From CATQHW01 sp965243545 (GTDB lineage: Bacteria; Spirochaetota; Spirochaetia; SZUA-6; Bin103): 64,000 nt of DNA. The number at the start of each line of letters is the position of its first letter. The stretch's first letter is position 1. Below the pieces are notes generated by a model. The model was given only the letters and a program-made list of their open reading frames with translations, made no database searches and was not told where the DNA came from. Location: assembly GCA_965243545.1 (NCBI GenBank), contig OZ251573.1, positions 4,278,001 to 4,342,000 of the forward strand. Direction: 5' to 3'. This document shows, in pieces, positions 1 to 8,470 of this stretch. Made by a program: the position numbers and the translations under genes.

Positions 1-1
1 G

Positions 2-703
2 ATTCGCCGCTTCCCGACGGTGACCGAGGTGTGCGTGTTCTATCGCCGGCGCCTTGATCTGCCGTCTCCCGGCGGCGCTCTGTCCGCCTGTCAGTGGCTG
101 CGCGCGGAGTGGCAGCGGACCGGCATGCCGTTGTCCCAGGCCAACCAGGCGTGCGGGGTACGAAACGCGGCGACCCGCAAATACCTCACGCAGGACTGGC
201 TCTGGTACTTCCCGCCCGCCGAGATGATGGAGCGCTTGGCGGCGTATGCGAACCGGCATGGCGATCCGGCCGGCCGGCCGTATTACTCCCTCGACGGCGA
301 GCGTCCGGTGACCGGCGCGGAATGGTCGCGGTTGAGGCATCCGTGGAACCATGAGCACGGCTTGACGAACGTGTGGTCGCATCCGCCGCTCAACGGCGTG
401 GAACGTTATCGCGGCGCCGGGCGCCGGGCCGCTCCTCGGGTCCACAATCCCGGCAGGAACGCAGCCGCGCATCTCAACCAGAAGCCGCTCGCGTTCATGC
501 GCCGTATCCTGGGAGTCGCTTCGGAGCCGGGCGATACCGTCTGGGAGCCGTTTGGCGGCCTGTGCTCGGCATCCGTCGCCGCTGTGGCGATGGGCCGCGC
601 CGCCTTCGCCGCCGAACCGGACCCCTGGTTCGCCGAGTTGGCGCAACGGCGATTGGGCGAGCAATCCGACAGCGACCAGCTCGCGCTTGATCTCGCGGTG
701 TGA
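2..703 (+). CDS. DNA methyltransferase, C-terminal part (cut by window edge)
   Basis: The reading frame is open to the left edge, so the N-terminus is missing; the first in-frame start seen (GTG at 20) is probably internal. Near the C-terminus there is a HLNQKPLAFMRRIL stretch followed by WEPFGGLCSASVAA, which resembles the QKP...DPFxGxGT block (motif X/I) of N4-cytosine/N6-adenine methyltransferases. That block binds S-adenosylmethionine. The stop overlaps the start of the next gene, a nuclease, so the two form one translational unit. With the second methyltransferase at 1649-3097 it probably makes a two-methyltransferase type II system. The catalytic PPY motif is not seen in the visible part and is presumably upstream. 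The family is clear; specificity cannot be read. Confidence 0.72.
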   Translation: MRRFPTVTEVCVFYRRRLDLPSPGGALSACQWLRAEWQRTGMPLSQANQACGVRNAATRKYLTQDWLWYFPPAEMMERLAAYANRHGDPAGRPYYSLDGERPVTGAEWSRLRHPWNHEHGLTNVWSHPPLNGVERYRGAGRRAAPRVHNPGRNAAAHLNQKPLAFMRRILGVASEPGDTVWEPFGGLCSASVAAVAMGRAAFAAEPDPWFAELAQRRLGEQSDSDQLALDLAV

Positions 704-1616
704 TGGAGCAGCACGTCCCGGCCGGGACGCCGCAGCGGCATGTGTTTTCCGATGACGCCGAGCGTGCCGATCTGGTACGCAACGTCAGAGATGCGATAGG
801 AGCTCTGCCGGTCTATTTTCAGACGGCGACGCGGATCGAGGGGCTCGATGCGGCCGATCTGTTCAGTCTGAACAGCGTCCTTGGCGGGACTATCGAAGTG
901 CAGGTGGTGGAGACGCTCAATCGCATTCGCGCCGTCTGGGATCCGGAGAACAGGAGCCCGCGGCATCGATTCGTGCGGACTGCCCAGACGTTTCCCGACG
1001 TTCGTTTGGTCGCTCGGAACGGAGACGGGAGCGTTGACGTCGCGCTGGGCATCGAGCTCAAGGGCTGGTATCTGCTTTCCAAAGAGCGGGAACCCAGCTT
1101 TCGCTATACCGTCAGTGCGGCAGCCTGCGCGCCACAAGACCTGCTGGTGGTCGTTCCCTGGCATCTCCGCAACCGTATTGTCGGGAGAACCGGTCGTGTA
1201 CGCTCCATACGTAGAGCAAGCGCGCTATGCTGCGGAATACCGTAACTGGTGGTGGGAGACGCAACGGGAGACGCGCGACGCAATCGAACAACGCAAGGTG
1301 ATAGTTCCCCAGGGAGACGTCCGGCCGTACCCAGAGCCAAAGGCGAAGATCGCCGACCGACCGGTCAAAGATGGAGGTGGCAACTTCGGGCGGATCGCGC
1401 GGCTCGCCGGGCTGATGGACGACTACACCGCGTCGATGCGGGATCAGCGTGTCGCCGGCATCCCGGCGGAGCACTGGATAGCGTTTTTCCGAGACCAGGG
1501 ACGCGGGCGACATCATGAAACATCTGACGAAGCAGTTGATAGCCCGCGGACTTGGCGTAGGAGCCGCGCGCGACGTGGCCGATTCGATCGCCCGTATCGT
1601 CGATACGTTCCATTGA
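703..1616 (+). pseudogene. Restriction endonuclease-like gene with internal frameshift
   Basis: ATG at 703 overlaps the upstream methyltransferase stop. The first frame encodes a PD-(D/E)XK-like core: FPDVRLV followed by GIELKGWYLLSK (E-x-K) and then DLLVVVPW. The homologous reading then moves to another frame between about 1155 and 1185, where LSGEPVVYAPYVEQARYAAE continues the protein. The first frame runs on only to 1245 with low-quality sequence. The second frame has no stop until 1774, so the true end is uncertain; I place it before or at the small frame ending at 1616, which lies in a duplicated segment. The position between two methyltransferases points to the cognate restriction enzyme. 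A one-base sequencing error or true inactivation would look the same. The nuclease assignment rests on motif and context, not a family match. Confidence 0.6.
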
Positions 1617-1640
1617 CTCCTGGACGCCCCGCCAGCCACG
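1512..1640 (+). repeat. Duplicated segment, copy 1 (inverted copy at 26085-26216)
   Basis: About 105-130 bp here recurs in inverted orientation at 26085-26216 with roughly 90% identity and a one-base indel. In this copy an ATG at 1515 opens a 33-codon frame ending at 1614-1616. It may be the tail of the nuclease gene or an independent mini-ORF. The other copy is frameshifted by its indel. Confidence 0.75.
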
Positions 1641-1648
1641 TACCAGCG

Positions 1649-3097
1649 TCATGCCTCCGGCGCCATTCGCAGCCCGTGATGAAAGAGCCGTCGCCAGCGG
1701 TACACGCACTTGCGGAGCTCGCGGCGGCCGTAGCGGCCCATCTGCTGGCTGGCGTTGCCCTTGCCGCGCGGTAGCACGCTGATTTCCTCACACCGGAACC
1801 CGCAGCGCTCCGCGATGTCGGCAAGGATCAGGTCCACCGGCACCTCCTCGCCGTGGTATTGCACGTTGTCATTTACCATGATTACCCAGCCGCCGATCCG
1901 TGTGATCCTGGCCAGCTCGGCTATGACGACCGCCATCTCGAAGAAATAGTTGGCGACCAGGCGGATGACGTGAGGATTGCTCAGTTCCGCTTGGCGCGCG
2001 CGCAGGGAGTCGAGCACCTCGGCCAGCGCCTCCTGCGATGCGATCGCGCCGCGCGCCTGCGCCAGCACCTCCGGGCGCGGATACTCACGGGCGAGCAGCG
2101 CTTCCTTGGACCGGTTTTCGACCGTCGAGCTGATCAGGGCCTGTCGCAACGCTCCGAACGCGGCCCGGTCGTACCCGAGCCATGCAAGTTCCAGCGCATA
2201 GGTCCGAGTGTAGTCATAGCGATTGGCATACGGCGGTGACGTGACTGTCAAACCGACCGACTCGTCGGCGAGCCGCGGCAGTTCCCGCAGCGCGGAGCCT
2301 TCGACGATGCGCGGCGCGCGGCCGCAGTAGCGTTGCGCGAGCAGGGGAGCATCACGCCGAATCTCTCGGATGCGGCGGGCCAGCGCTTCGGCATAGCCGG
2401 GGATCGGCCCCTTGTGCATGCCGCCGCGCAACGCTCGTCCGCACCGCTGGTCCCAGCGCAGGTACTGCCCGTCCTTGCGCGTGTAGCTCACCTCTTCCAG
2501 GACGCTCATGCACGCGACGTCGAGCAGGTTCTTGATCGGCTCCTCCGCCAACCGATCCAGATAGGCCCGCGCCTTTGCGATGGCGTCCTCGGTCTCCGGC
2601 GGGAACGCCCGCGCCGTGATCGGGACGTGCGGAAAACGAAACGCCGGCTCGGCATCGTTGCCGCCGAGCGCATCCAGCAGCCCGCGCGCTGCTCGTTCGA
2701 GCCGGCCGCAGTCGGACAGTTGCGCGGCCACGGCGATCGCGCGGGCTGCCCGCGCGCCGACCGGCATGATCTCGATGCCCGTGGCGGCGCGGCGCGCGCC
2801 GGCGGCGACCAGCGCGGTGGTGCCGATGCCGGCGAACGGGTCGAGCACGGGACCGGCGCCGGTGCGCAGAGCGGCGCGGACCAGCTCCGCGGAGAATCCC
2901 TCCTTGTACTTGAACCACCGCAGCCCCGGCTGCTCCTTGTTCGCCTGGTACGACACCAAGCGGCGATTCAGATGCTGCCGCACGATGAGCCGGTCGCGGA
3001 ACCGGCGCCGCAAAGCCTCCCGGGCCGCGCCGTCGTCGTCCGTCTCAGCGGACACGTACATGCCGGCGCGCGGATCGACGCGGATCACCGCCTGCAC
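1649..3097 (-). CDS. Site-specific DNA methyltransferase (N4-cytosine/N6-adenine type)
   Basis: 482 residues from GTG at 3097; an in-frame ATG at 3061 is an alternative start. The SAM-binding motif I is DPFAGIGTTALVAAG at about residues 86-100. The catalytic motif IV, TSPPYANRYDYTRTY, follows in the second half, giving the order I then IV. The spacing between them is long and contains a CxxxR-rich target-recognition-like region. It converges with the frameshifted nuclease gene, ending 33 bp beyond 1616. With the partial methyltransferase at 2-703 this gives two methyltransferases around one nuclease. That layout is common when the recognition site is asymmetric and each strand needs its own enzyme (inference). 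The target base is undecided because TSPPY occurs in both N4C and some N6A enzymes. Confidence 0.85.
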   Translation of the reverse strand: MQAVIRVDPRAGMYVSAETDDDGAAREALRRRFRDRLIVRQHLNRRLVSYQANKEQPGLRWFKYKEGFSAELVRAALRTGAGPVLDPFAGIGTTALVAAGARRAATGIEIMPVGARAARAIAVAAQLSDCGRLERAARGLLDALGGNDAEPAFRFPHVPITARAFPPETEDAIAKARAYLDRLAEEPIKNLLDVACMSVLEEVSYTRKDGQYLRWDQRCGRALRGGMHKGPIPGYAEALARRIREIRRDAPLLAQRYCGRAPRIVEGSALRELPRLADESVGLTVTSPPYANRYDYTRTYALELAWLGYDRAAFGALRQALISSTVENRSKEALLAREYPRPEVLAQARGAIASQEALAEVLDSLRARQAELSNPHVIRLVANYFFEMAVVIAELARITRIGGWVIMVNDNVQYHGEEVPVDLILADIAERCGFRCEEISVLPRGKGNASQQMGRYGRRELRKCVYRWRRLFHHGLRMAPEA

Positions 3098-3331
3098 GGT
3101 ACTTCATCCTGCAACGCCGCTCTACCTCACGGAGAGAAAGCGCCGCCGTGTCCGCGGCGCTTGAACCGGGCGCGTAGCGCGGTCCGCAGGGCCGAGCCGT
3201 CCCCTATGCCCCGGAGGCGGCCGGGAAGCGGGAGATCGGCTTTCTCGACGGGAAGGTCACGAATCGAATTCACCGATGGCTACGAGATGACCGAGGATGA
3301 GCTCCTCGACGGCGACGAATGAAGTCAGGTG
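3098..3331. other. Intergenic stretch with a possible gene tail
   Basis: No complete gene is seen. On the plus strand about 3257-3322 reads RIEFTDGYEMTEDELLDGDE and then a stop. Its protein-like acidic composition suggests the 3' tail of a lost gene, but no start or upstream domain supports it. Confidence 0.3.
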
Positions 3332-4015
3332 TCAGAACCGTTCGGGGACTTCCAGGTACCGCACGCCGGCGGCATCGGCTCGTTCCCGGTCGACCGCATC
3401 GATCCGATGTCCGACCACCACCGCTACGCCATCTTCCCCGAACACGTCGGCGAGCGTATCCGCGCTGGTGCGGCTGCGGGTCAGGTCGTCGACGTCGAGC
3501 CGATTGGCTACCTCCACGGCAATCCAGACCGGCGCGCGGTCGCTCTGCCGTTGCGCCCGCACGATGATGTCGGTGGCGGTGATCCGTTGCTCTTGGTCCG
3601 AGCTGATACGACCCTCGTCGGCGGCCGCGGCGATCGCTTCGCTGAAGTCATCGGGCGCCTGGTGCACGGCGCTCTGAATGATGCGGGTACGCCGCACCTG
3701 CAAGCTCTGACTCAGCAGGGGCCGAATCCTGCGATGTACTTTCATCTCCAGGTCTGAGCCCTTCAAGGCTCCGACGTCGGTCTTGAGCACCGCCACGTCG
3801 GTCTTGAGCTCCTCGACGTCGGTCTTGAGCGCCGCCACGTCGATCTTGAGTTCCGCCACGTCCTTTTCGATGCGGTCCAGACGCGCAGGCACGCCAAGGA
3901 ACTCATTGGTGAGCATGGCGCGCAACAGCAGCCGTTGAGCGTGCGGATTGGCGTCCAGCTCAGCGATGATGCGGGTTACGAGCGACTCCGGAGTGAGTTG
4001 TCGTTCAGCGGTCAT
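3332..4015 (-). CDS. Coiled-coil protein with PD-(D/E)XK-like C-terminus, function unknown
   Basis: 227 residues. Residues about 45-88 form a near-perfect heptad array built on LKTDV (four to five units), which predicts a parallel coiled coil. The C-terminal half holds ITATDIIVRAQ, then WIAVEVANRLDVDDL and VVVGHRIDAVD, ending VRYLEVPERF. The D...E-x-(V/N) spacing and the strand pattern resemble coiled-coil plus nuclease-fold proteins of the DUF3782 type, but a catalytic lysine is not evident. The gene stands alone between a restriction locus and transposon debris. ATG at 4015 is the first start. Architecture is clear; function is not. Confidence 0.72.
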   Translation of the reverse strand: MTAERQLTPESLVTRIIAELDANPHAQRLLLRAMLTNEFLGVPARLDRIEKDVAELKIDVAALKTDVEELKTDVAVLKTDVGALKGSDLEMKVHRRIRPLLSQSLQVRRTRIIQSAVHQAPDDFSEAIAAAADEGRISSDQEQRITATDIIVRAQRQSDRAPVWIAVEVANRLDVDDLTRSRTSADTLADVFGEDGVAVVVGHRIDAVDRERADAAGVRYLEVPERF

Positions 4016-4080
4016 GTGAATCCAACGTCCGCGCTCAAGCTACCGGCTGGCTCTGCTCCGGTCAAGTTCAGGGATTCCCG

Positions 4081-4116
4081 AGCCCGCGGCGCAACTCGGT
4101 GAGGCCGACCAGCAGC
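4081..4116 (-). mobile_element. 36-bp fragment of the TniB-like transposon ATPase gene
   Basis: This stretch matches 50291-50326 inside the intact transposon with a single mismatch. On the minus strand it encodes LLVGLTELRR, identical to the sensor region of that ATPase. It abuts an Rpn gene fragment, so it is debris of a past insertion. Confidence 0.75.
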
Positions 4117-4151
4117 CAGCGAGCGCAACGCCACGAAACGGCAGCCGGCGA

Positions 4152-4283
4152 ATTGAAGGATTTCTGCAGCGCGATGTCCCGTGGCCGACCATCGAAGAGG
4201 CGACCAGCATCGACGAGTCCGAATTTGAGCGCCTCAAGCAGCAACTGGACGCCGGTGCCCCCGGCGCCGACCAACCCAACTGA
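4152..4283 (+). pseudogene. 3' fragment of an Rpn-family nuclease gene
   Basis: 132 bp align without gaps to 44167-44298, the end of the intact Rpn gene, with about five mismatches. The frame reads DVPWPTIEEATSIDESEFE and on to the same stop. Everything 5' of this is missing and replaced by transposon-derived sequence. It is the tail of a deleted paralogue. Confidence 0.85.
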
Positions 4284-4308
4284 GCCCACGCCCTGCTCGC
4301 TGCTGGCG

Positions 4309-4390
4309 GGACCACCTCAGTCTTCACGTAGTCGCCGATGCGGCGGAGATCGGTTTCGCCAAGAGCCATGAGCGCCTCGTTCATGAGCAT
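4309..4390 (-). pseudogene. N-terminal stub of an unidentified gene
   Basis: From ATG at 4390 or 4384 the minus strand encodes MNEALMALGETDLRRIGDYV, a plausible soluble protein start. At about 4309 the frame runs into antisense Rpn sequence and loses meaning. The gene seems to have been cut by the rearrangement that left the Rpn and transposon fragments. No family is recognised. Confidence 0.4.
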
Positions 4391-4486
4391 ACCTTCATAC
4401 CGCAGAAATGCGAACGGCGTCCGTTGCGCTTCACGACCTGGCGTGCCCGGTCGCCAAACCGGCGACGGTCAGGTAGTATGCCGCCC

Positions 4487-6010
4487 ATGCGGATGACGAT
4501 ACGGAGCGGCGATCCGGCCGCCGAACGGTGCGATGCGTTGGTGGTGCCGGTGGTGGCGCCTGCGGCCGGCACGGAACCCGGCGTTGCGGCGCTGAGCGGC
4601 CCGGCGGCGGCGGTCGACGAGGCGGCCGGGGGGGCGCTTTCGGCCGTGGCGGCACTGGGCGACTTTGACGGCAAGGCTGGCGCTACCCGCGTGGTGCACG
4701 TCGGCGCCGGGCTGCGGACGCAACGGGTGGCGCTGGTCCGCACCGCCAGCGGCGCCGTTGCCGGCGGAGACCCGGACCCGGCGGAGGACGGGCGCCTCAC
4801 CGGCGGCGCCGCAATCGGCGCCATGGCCGGCATGACCGTCCGCTCGGCGGCCGTGGCGCTGCCGGCCGACGCCGACGCCCGGTTCGTCCAAGGACTGGCC
4901 GAGGGGTTGACCCTCGCTTCCTACCGCTTCGACCGCCACCGGACGCCGCCGGACGAAGAGCGGCCTCCCCTGGAGGCGTGCACGCTGCTGGCCGCCGCGG
5001 AGCCGGAAGCGCGCCGTCTGCGCGCGGCCGTCGACCGCGCGCTGATCCTGAGCGGCGCCGCCTGCCTGGCGCGCGATCTGGTCAACGAACCGCCCAACCA
5101 CCTCTCACCGGCCGCCCTGGCCGGCCATGCGGTGCGGGTGGCGGACGGGCACGGCCTGCGCAGCCTGGTGCTCGGCCCGGCCGAGCTGGCCGAGCAGGGC
5201 TTCGGCGCGTTGCTCGGCGTCGCGCGCGGCAGCGCCGAGGAGCCGCGCTTCATCGTGCTGGAGCACGCCGGCGAGGCCCCGGACGCCGCCCCGCTGGTGC
5301 TGGTCGGCAAGGGGATCACCTTCGACAGCGGCGGCCTGTCGATCAAGACCGGCAAGGGCATGGAGGACATGAAGACCGACATGGCCGGCGCCGCCGCCGT
5401 GATCGGCGCCATGCAGGCGATCGCCCAACTGGGCTGCCGGCAGCGCGTGATCGGCCTGATCGCCGCCACGGAAAACATGACCGGACCGCGCGCGCAACGG
5501 CCGGGCGACGTGGTCCGCTCCTACGGCGGCGTCACGATCGAGGTGCTCAACACCGACGCGGAGGGCCGCCTGGTGCTGTCCGACGCCCTTGGTTACGCGG
5601 CGACCCTGAAACCGGCCGCGGTAGTGGACGCCGCCACCCTCACCGGCGCGGCGATCGTCGCCCTTGGCCATCACGCCGCCGCGTTGCTCGGTACCGACGA
5701 GCCGCTGCTGCGCGCGGTCGAATCGGCGGCGGCCGCCGCCGGCGAGCGCGTGTGGAGGCTGCCGCTGTGGGACGTGTACGACAAACCGCTCAAGAGCAAG
5801 GTGGCCGACATCAAGAACATCGGCGACGGCGGCGCGGGAACCATCCTGGGCGCGGCGTTCCTGAAACGGTTCGCCAGCTACCCGTGGGCGCACCTCGACA
5901 TAGCCGGCGCCGCCTGGGACGTCGAGGACGTGAAGTACCACACCAGCCGCGCCACCGGCTACGGCGCCCGTCTGTTCACGGAGCTGGCCGCCAACTGGCC
6001 CGCCTCCTGA
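4487..6010 (+). CDS. pepA: Leucyl aminopeptidase (M17)
   Basis: Cytosolic hexameric metallopeptidase that removes N-terminal residues during peptide turnover. From ATG at 4487 the product has 507 residues, normal for the family; ATGs at 4478 and 4493 are also in frame. The two M17 signatures are present: KGITFDSGGLSIKTGKGMED near residue 275 (metal-binding K and D) and NTDAEGRLVLSDAL near residue 355 (metal-binding D and E, catalytic R). An acidic, alanine-rich N-terminal domain precedes them. The gene stands alone ahead of ssb, 102 bp away. Function is well supported. Some M17 members also bind DNA, and nothing here tests that. Confidence 0.96.
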   Translation: MRMTIRSGDPAAERCDALVVPVVAPAAGTEPGVAALSGPAAAVDEAAGGALSAVAALGDFDGKAGATRVVHVGAGLRTQRVALVRTASGAVAGGDPDPAEDGRLTGGAAIGAMAGMTVRSAAVALPADADARFVQGLAEGLTLASYRFDRHRTPPDEERPPLEACTLLAAAEPEARRLRAAVDRALILSGAACLARDLVNEPPNHLSPAALAGHAVRVADGHGLRSLVLGPAELAEQGFGALLGVARGSAEEPRFIVLEHAGEAPDAAPLVLVGKGITFDSGGLSIKTGKGMEDMKTDMAGAAAVIGAMQAIAQLGCRQRVIGLIAATENMTGPRAQRPGDVVRSYGGVTIEVLNTDAEGRLVLSDALGYAATLKPAAVVDAATLTGAAIVALGHHAAALLGTDEPLLRAVESAAAAAGERVWRLPLWDVYDKPLKSKVADIKNIGDGGAGTILGAAFLKRFASYPWAHLDIAGAAWDVEDVKYHTSRATGYGARLFTELAANWPAS

Positions 6011-6112
6011 CGGACCCCGTCCTGCGGCGGGCGCGCCGGGGACCTTGAAGCGCCAGCGCCGGCCGGTCGTTGTCTCCGGGTGAGACCGATTCATCACAGG
6101 AGGCAAACGACG

Positions 6113-6511
6113 ATGAACAACCTCAACTCCGTATTGCTGGAGGGGCACCTCACGCGCGATCCCGAGCTGCGCTACACGTCCAAGGGGACGGCGGTCTGCA
6201 GCTTCTCGATCGGCTGCAACCGCTCCTACAAGCAGGACGAACAGCGGCAGCAGGAGGTGTCGTTCTTCGACATCACCACTTGGTCGCGGCTGGCCGAGAT
6301 CTGCGCCGAGTACCTGGTGAAGGGCCGGGGCGTGCGCGTGGTCGGACGCCTGAAGCAGGAACGGTGGGAGGACGACGGCCAGCGGCGCTCCAAGATCGCC
6401 GTCATCGCCGAGCACGTCGAGTTCAAGCCGCCGCGGCGCGAGGAGGCCGAATCCGCCCCGGAGGCGGACGCGCTCGAGGCCGAACCGGAGCCGGCGCAGG
6501 CGACCGCCTAG
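6113..6511 (+). CDS. ssb: Single-stranded DNA-binding protein
   Basis: 132 residues. The OB fold covers roughly residues 1-105: NSVLLEGHLTRDPELRYTSK at the start, then FSIGCNR, FFDITTWSRLAEICAEYL and VVGRLKQERWED, all typical of bacterial SSB. It coats single-stranded DNA in replication, recombination and repair. The tail is acidic but ends AQATA and lacks the usual DDDIPF tip that recruits partner proteins, which is unusual. An AGGAGG ribosome site at 6098-6103 fixes the ATG at 6113. A hairpin at 6541-6566 follows, so the gene is probably monocistronic. Confidence 0.96.
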   Translation: MNNLNSVLLEGHLTRDPELRYTSKGTAVCSFSIGCNRSYKQDEQRQQEVSFFDITTWSRLAEICAEYLVKGRGVRVVGRLKQERWEDDGQRRSKIAVIAEHVEFKPPRREEAESAPEADALEAEPEPAQATA

Positions 6512-6540
6512 CGGCGCCGCGCCGCCCGCACGGACAGGAG

Positions 6541-6566
6541 GGCCACCGGGGCCGGTACCGGTGGCC
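6541..6566 (+). terminator. Hairpin downstream of ssb
   Basis: A perfect 9-bp stem (GGCCACCGG / CCGGTGGCC) with an 8-base loop lies 30 bp after the ssb stop. There is no T tract, so intrinsic termination is plausible but unproven. Confidence 0.5.
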
Positions 6567-6622
6567 CCCTGCTGCGTTGGCCGCCGCGCTACGGTAGTAT
6601 CGGCGGCAGAGGCGCAAGCGAA

Positions 6623-7084
6623 ATGACCACACCGGAGCGACCGACGACCGACGCCGGCTACCTGGAGGCGGCCGCGCGCATCATCTTCATGGGCGGCCTC
6701 AACCGGCGGGTCGTCGACGGCAAGTGGGACGGCTTTCGACAGGCGTTCCACGGCTTCGACGTCGCCGCCGTGGCCGCGATGGGGCCGGCCGACGTGGAGC
6801 GGCTGGCCCGGGATGACCGCGTGATCAAGTACGCCGCCAAATTGCAGGCGGTGGTCGCCAACGCGCAGGAGATGCAGCGGGTCGCCGCCGAGCGCGGCAG
6901 CTTTGGCGCCTGGGTGGAGTCGGCGGTCGCCGCCGGCGTGCCGGCCGCCTGTACGGAGCTCTCCAAGCGGTTCGCCTACGTCTCCCGGGACGGCGCGCGC
7001 AACTGGCTGTACGCCACCGGCCATGACGTGGGCGCGGTGACCGACAAGGTCCGCGACAAGTACGCGCCGTACCGCCCGGCCTGA
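6623..7084 (+). CDS. DNA-3-methyladenine glycosylase I-like protein (short form)
   Basis: 153 residues. The core pattern FMGGLNRRVVDGKWDGFRQA, FDVAAVAAM and ADVERLARDDRVIKYAAKLQ matches the helical part of the Tag family, which excises 3-methyladenine from alkylated DNA. It is about 35 residues shorter than E. coli Tag, and the N-terminal Cys/Trp region and C-terminal zinc ligands of classical Tag are absent. It may therefore be a divergent clade with changed substrate range. It lies 17 bp before a transporter gene. ATG at 6623 is the only good start. Fold assignment is fairly secure; activity is inferred. Confidence 0.78.
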   Translation: MTTPERPTTDAGYLEAAARIIFMGGLNRRVVDGKWDGFRQAFHGFDVAAVAAMGPADVERLARDDRVIKYAAKLQAVVANAQEMQRVAAERGSFGAWVESAVAAGVPAACTELSKRFAYVSRDGARNWLYATGHDVGAVTDKVRDKYAPYRPA

Positions 7085-7101
7085 AGGCCGCGCCGCCTCC
7101 C

Positions 7102-8457
7102 GTGACACTACGCACCAGGCTCGGGTACGGCGTCGGCGACCTGGGCGGCAACCTGTTCTTCACGGTCGTCAGCTTCCACCTGCTCATCTTTTTCACCGAC
7201 ACCGTGGGGCTGTCGCCGGCCCTGACCGGGCTGGCGTTCACGGCCGCGCGCCTCTGGGACGCGGTGACCGATCCGCTGATGGGCGCGCTCTCCGACCGCA
7301 CCCGCACCCGCTGGGGACGCCGCCGGCCGTACCTGCTGGCCGGCGCACCGCTGCTGCTGGCCGGCATCGCCGTGCTGTTCGTCGACCCCGGCCTGTCGGC
7401 GCCGGGATCGCTGTTCGTCTGGGCGCTGGCGGTCTACGGCCTGGTGAACACCGCCTACACGGTGGCGTTCATCCCCTACAACGCGCTGACGCCGGACCTG
7501 GCCCCCGCCTCGGATCAGCGGACCTCGCTGAACGGCTACCGCATGACCTTCGCGGTCGCCGGCACGCTGCTCGGCGCGGCCGGGTTTCCGGCGCTGGTGG
7601 CGGCGCTCGGCCCCGGCGCGCCCGGCTACGCCCGCGCCGGCCTGATCACCGGGGCGATCGTCTGCGCCGGCCTGCTGGTCACCTTCCTGACGGTCCGCGA
7701 GCCGCCGCTGCCGGCGCCGGCCACGCGCCGCGCCGCCGGGCTGCGGCCGGTGCTGCAGGCGCTCGGCAACCGGGCGTTCCTGCTGGTGCTGATCCCGTGG
7801 ACCCTGCACATGGTCGGCATCTCGCTGGTGTCGCCGATGGTCGTCTTCTACTTCAAGTACGTGCATGGCGACGAAGGGCTTTCGCAGATCGCCCTGGGAG
7901 TGCTGCTGGCCGCCGTCATGGCGTCGATCGCGGTGTGGGTGCGCATCGGCCGGCGGCTGGAGAAGCGCACCTGCTACAACCTGGGGATGGTCTGGTTCTG
8001 CGTCTGCCTGCTCGCCGCCGCCGCGTTCGGCCAGCACGACGTGACGTTCACGCTCATCGTCATGGGCCTGGCCGGATTCGGCCTGGCCACCCATTACGTG
8101 TTTCCCTGGTCGATGCTGCCGGACGCCATCGACGCCGGCGCGGCGGACGCCGGCGCCCCGGACGCCGGCCGCCGGGACGAAGGCGTCTACTACGGCCTGT
8201 GGACGTTGCTGCAGAAGGGCGGCCAGGCGCTGGCGCCGCTGCTGATCGGCATCACCCTGACCGCCGGCGGCTACGTGGCCGACGCGGCGCAGACGCCGGC
8301 CGCGCTGACCGGCATCCGGCTGCTGGTCGGGCCGTTCCCGGCGGTCTTTTTTGCCGCCGCGGTGGCCGTGCTCACCGCCTACCCGATCACCCGCGCCGCG
8401 CACGCGCGGATCGCCGAACGGTTGGCACGGCCGCCGGGGGCCGCGCAGTCGCCGTGA
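7102..8457 (+). CDS. GPH-family sugar:cation symporter (MFS)
   Basis: 451 residues with about 12 hydrophobic segments. The start LGYGVGDLGGNLFF and the loop WDAVTDPLMGALSDRTRTRW are hallmarks of the glycoside-pentoside-hexuronide:cation symporter family, inner-membrane carriers of sugars or glycosides. An inserted DAGAADAGAPDAG linker sits in a late cytoplasmic or periplasmic loop. GTG at 7102 begins 17 bp after the glycosylase stop and is the only start before the first membrane segment. No sugar-utilisation gene is adjacent, so the substrate cannot be guessed. Confidence 0.88.
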   Translation: MTLRTRLGYGVGDLGGNLFFTVVSFHLLIFFTDTVGLSPALTGLAFTAARLWDAVTDPLMGALSDRTRTRWGRRRPYLLAGAPLLLAGIAVLFVDPGLSAPGSLFVWALAVYGLVNTAYTVAFIPYNALTPDLAPASDQRTSLNGYRMTFAVAGTLLGAAGFPALVAALGPGAPGYARAGLITGAIVCAGLLVTFLTVREPPLPAPATRRAAGLRPVLQALGNRAFLLVLIPWTLHMVGISLVSPMVVFYFKYVHGDEGLSQIALGVLLAAVMASIAVWVRIGRRLEKRTCYNLGMVWFCVCLLAAAAFGQHDVTFTLIVMGLAGFGLATHYVFPWSMLPDAIDAGAADAGAPDAGRRDEGVYYGLWTLLQKGGQALAPLLIGITLTAGGYVADAAQTPAALTGIRLLVGPFPAVFFAAAVAVLTAYPITRAAHARIAERLARPPGAAQSP

Positions 8458-8470
8458 GCGGCAGGGCGCC

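Noticed and set aside
5105..7108. Minus-strand open frame of 667 codons opposite pepA, ssb and the glycosylase
   Set aside because: It spans three well-supported plus-strand genes and has no recognisable domain.
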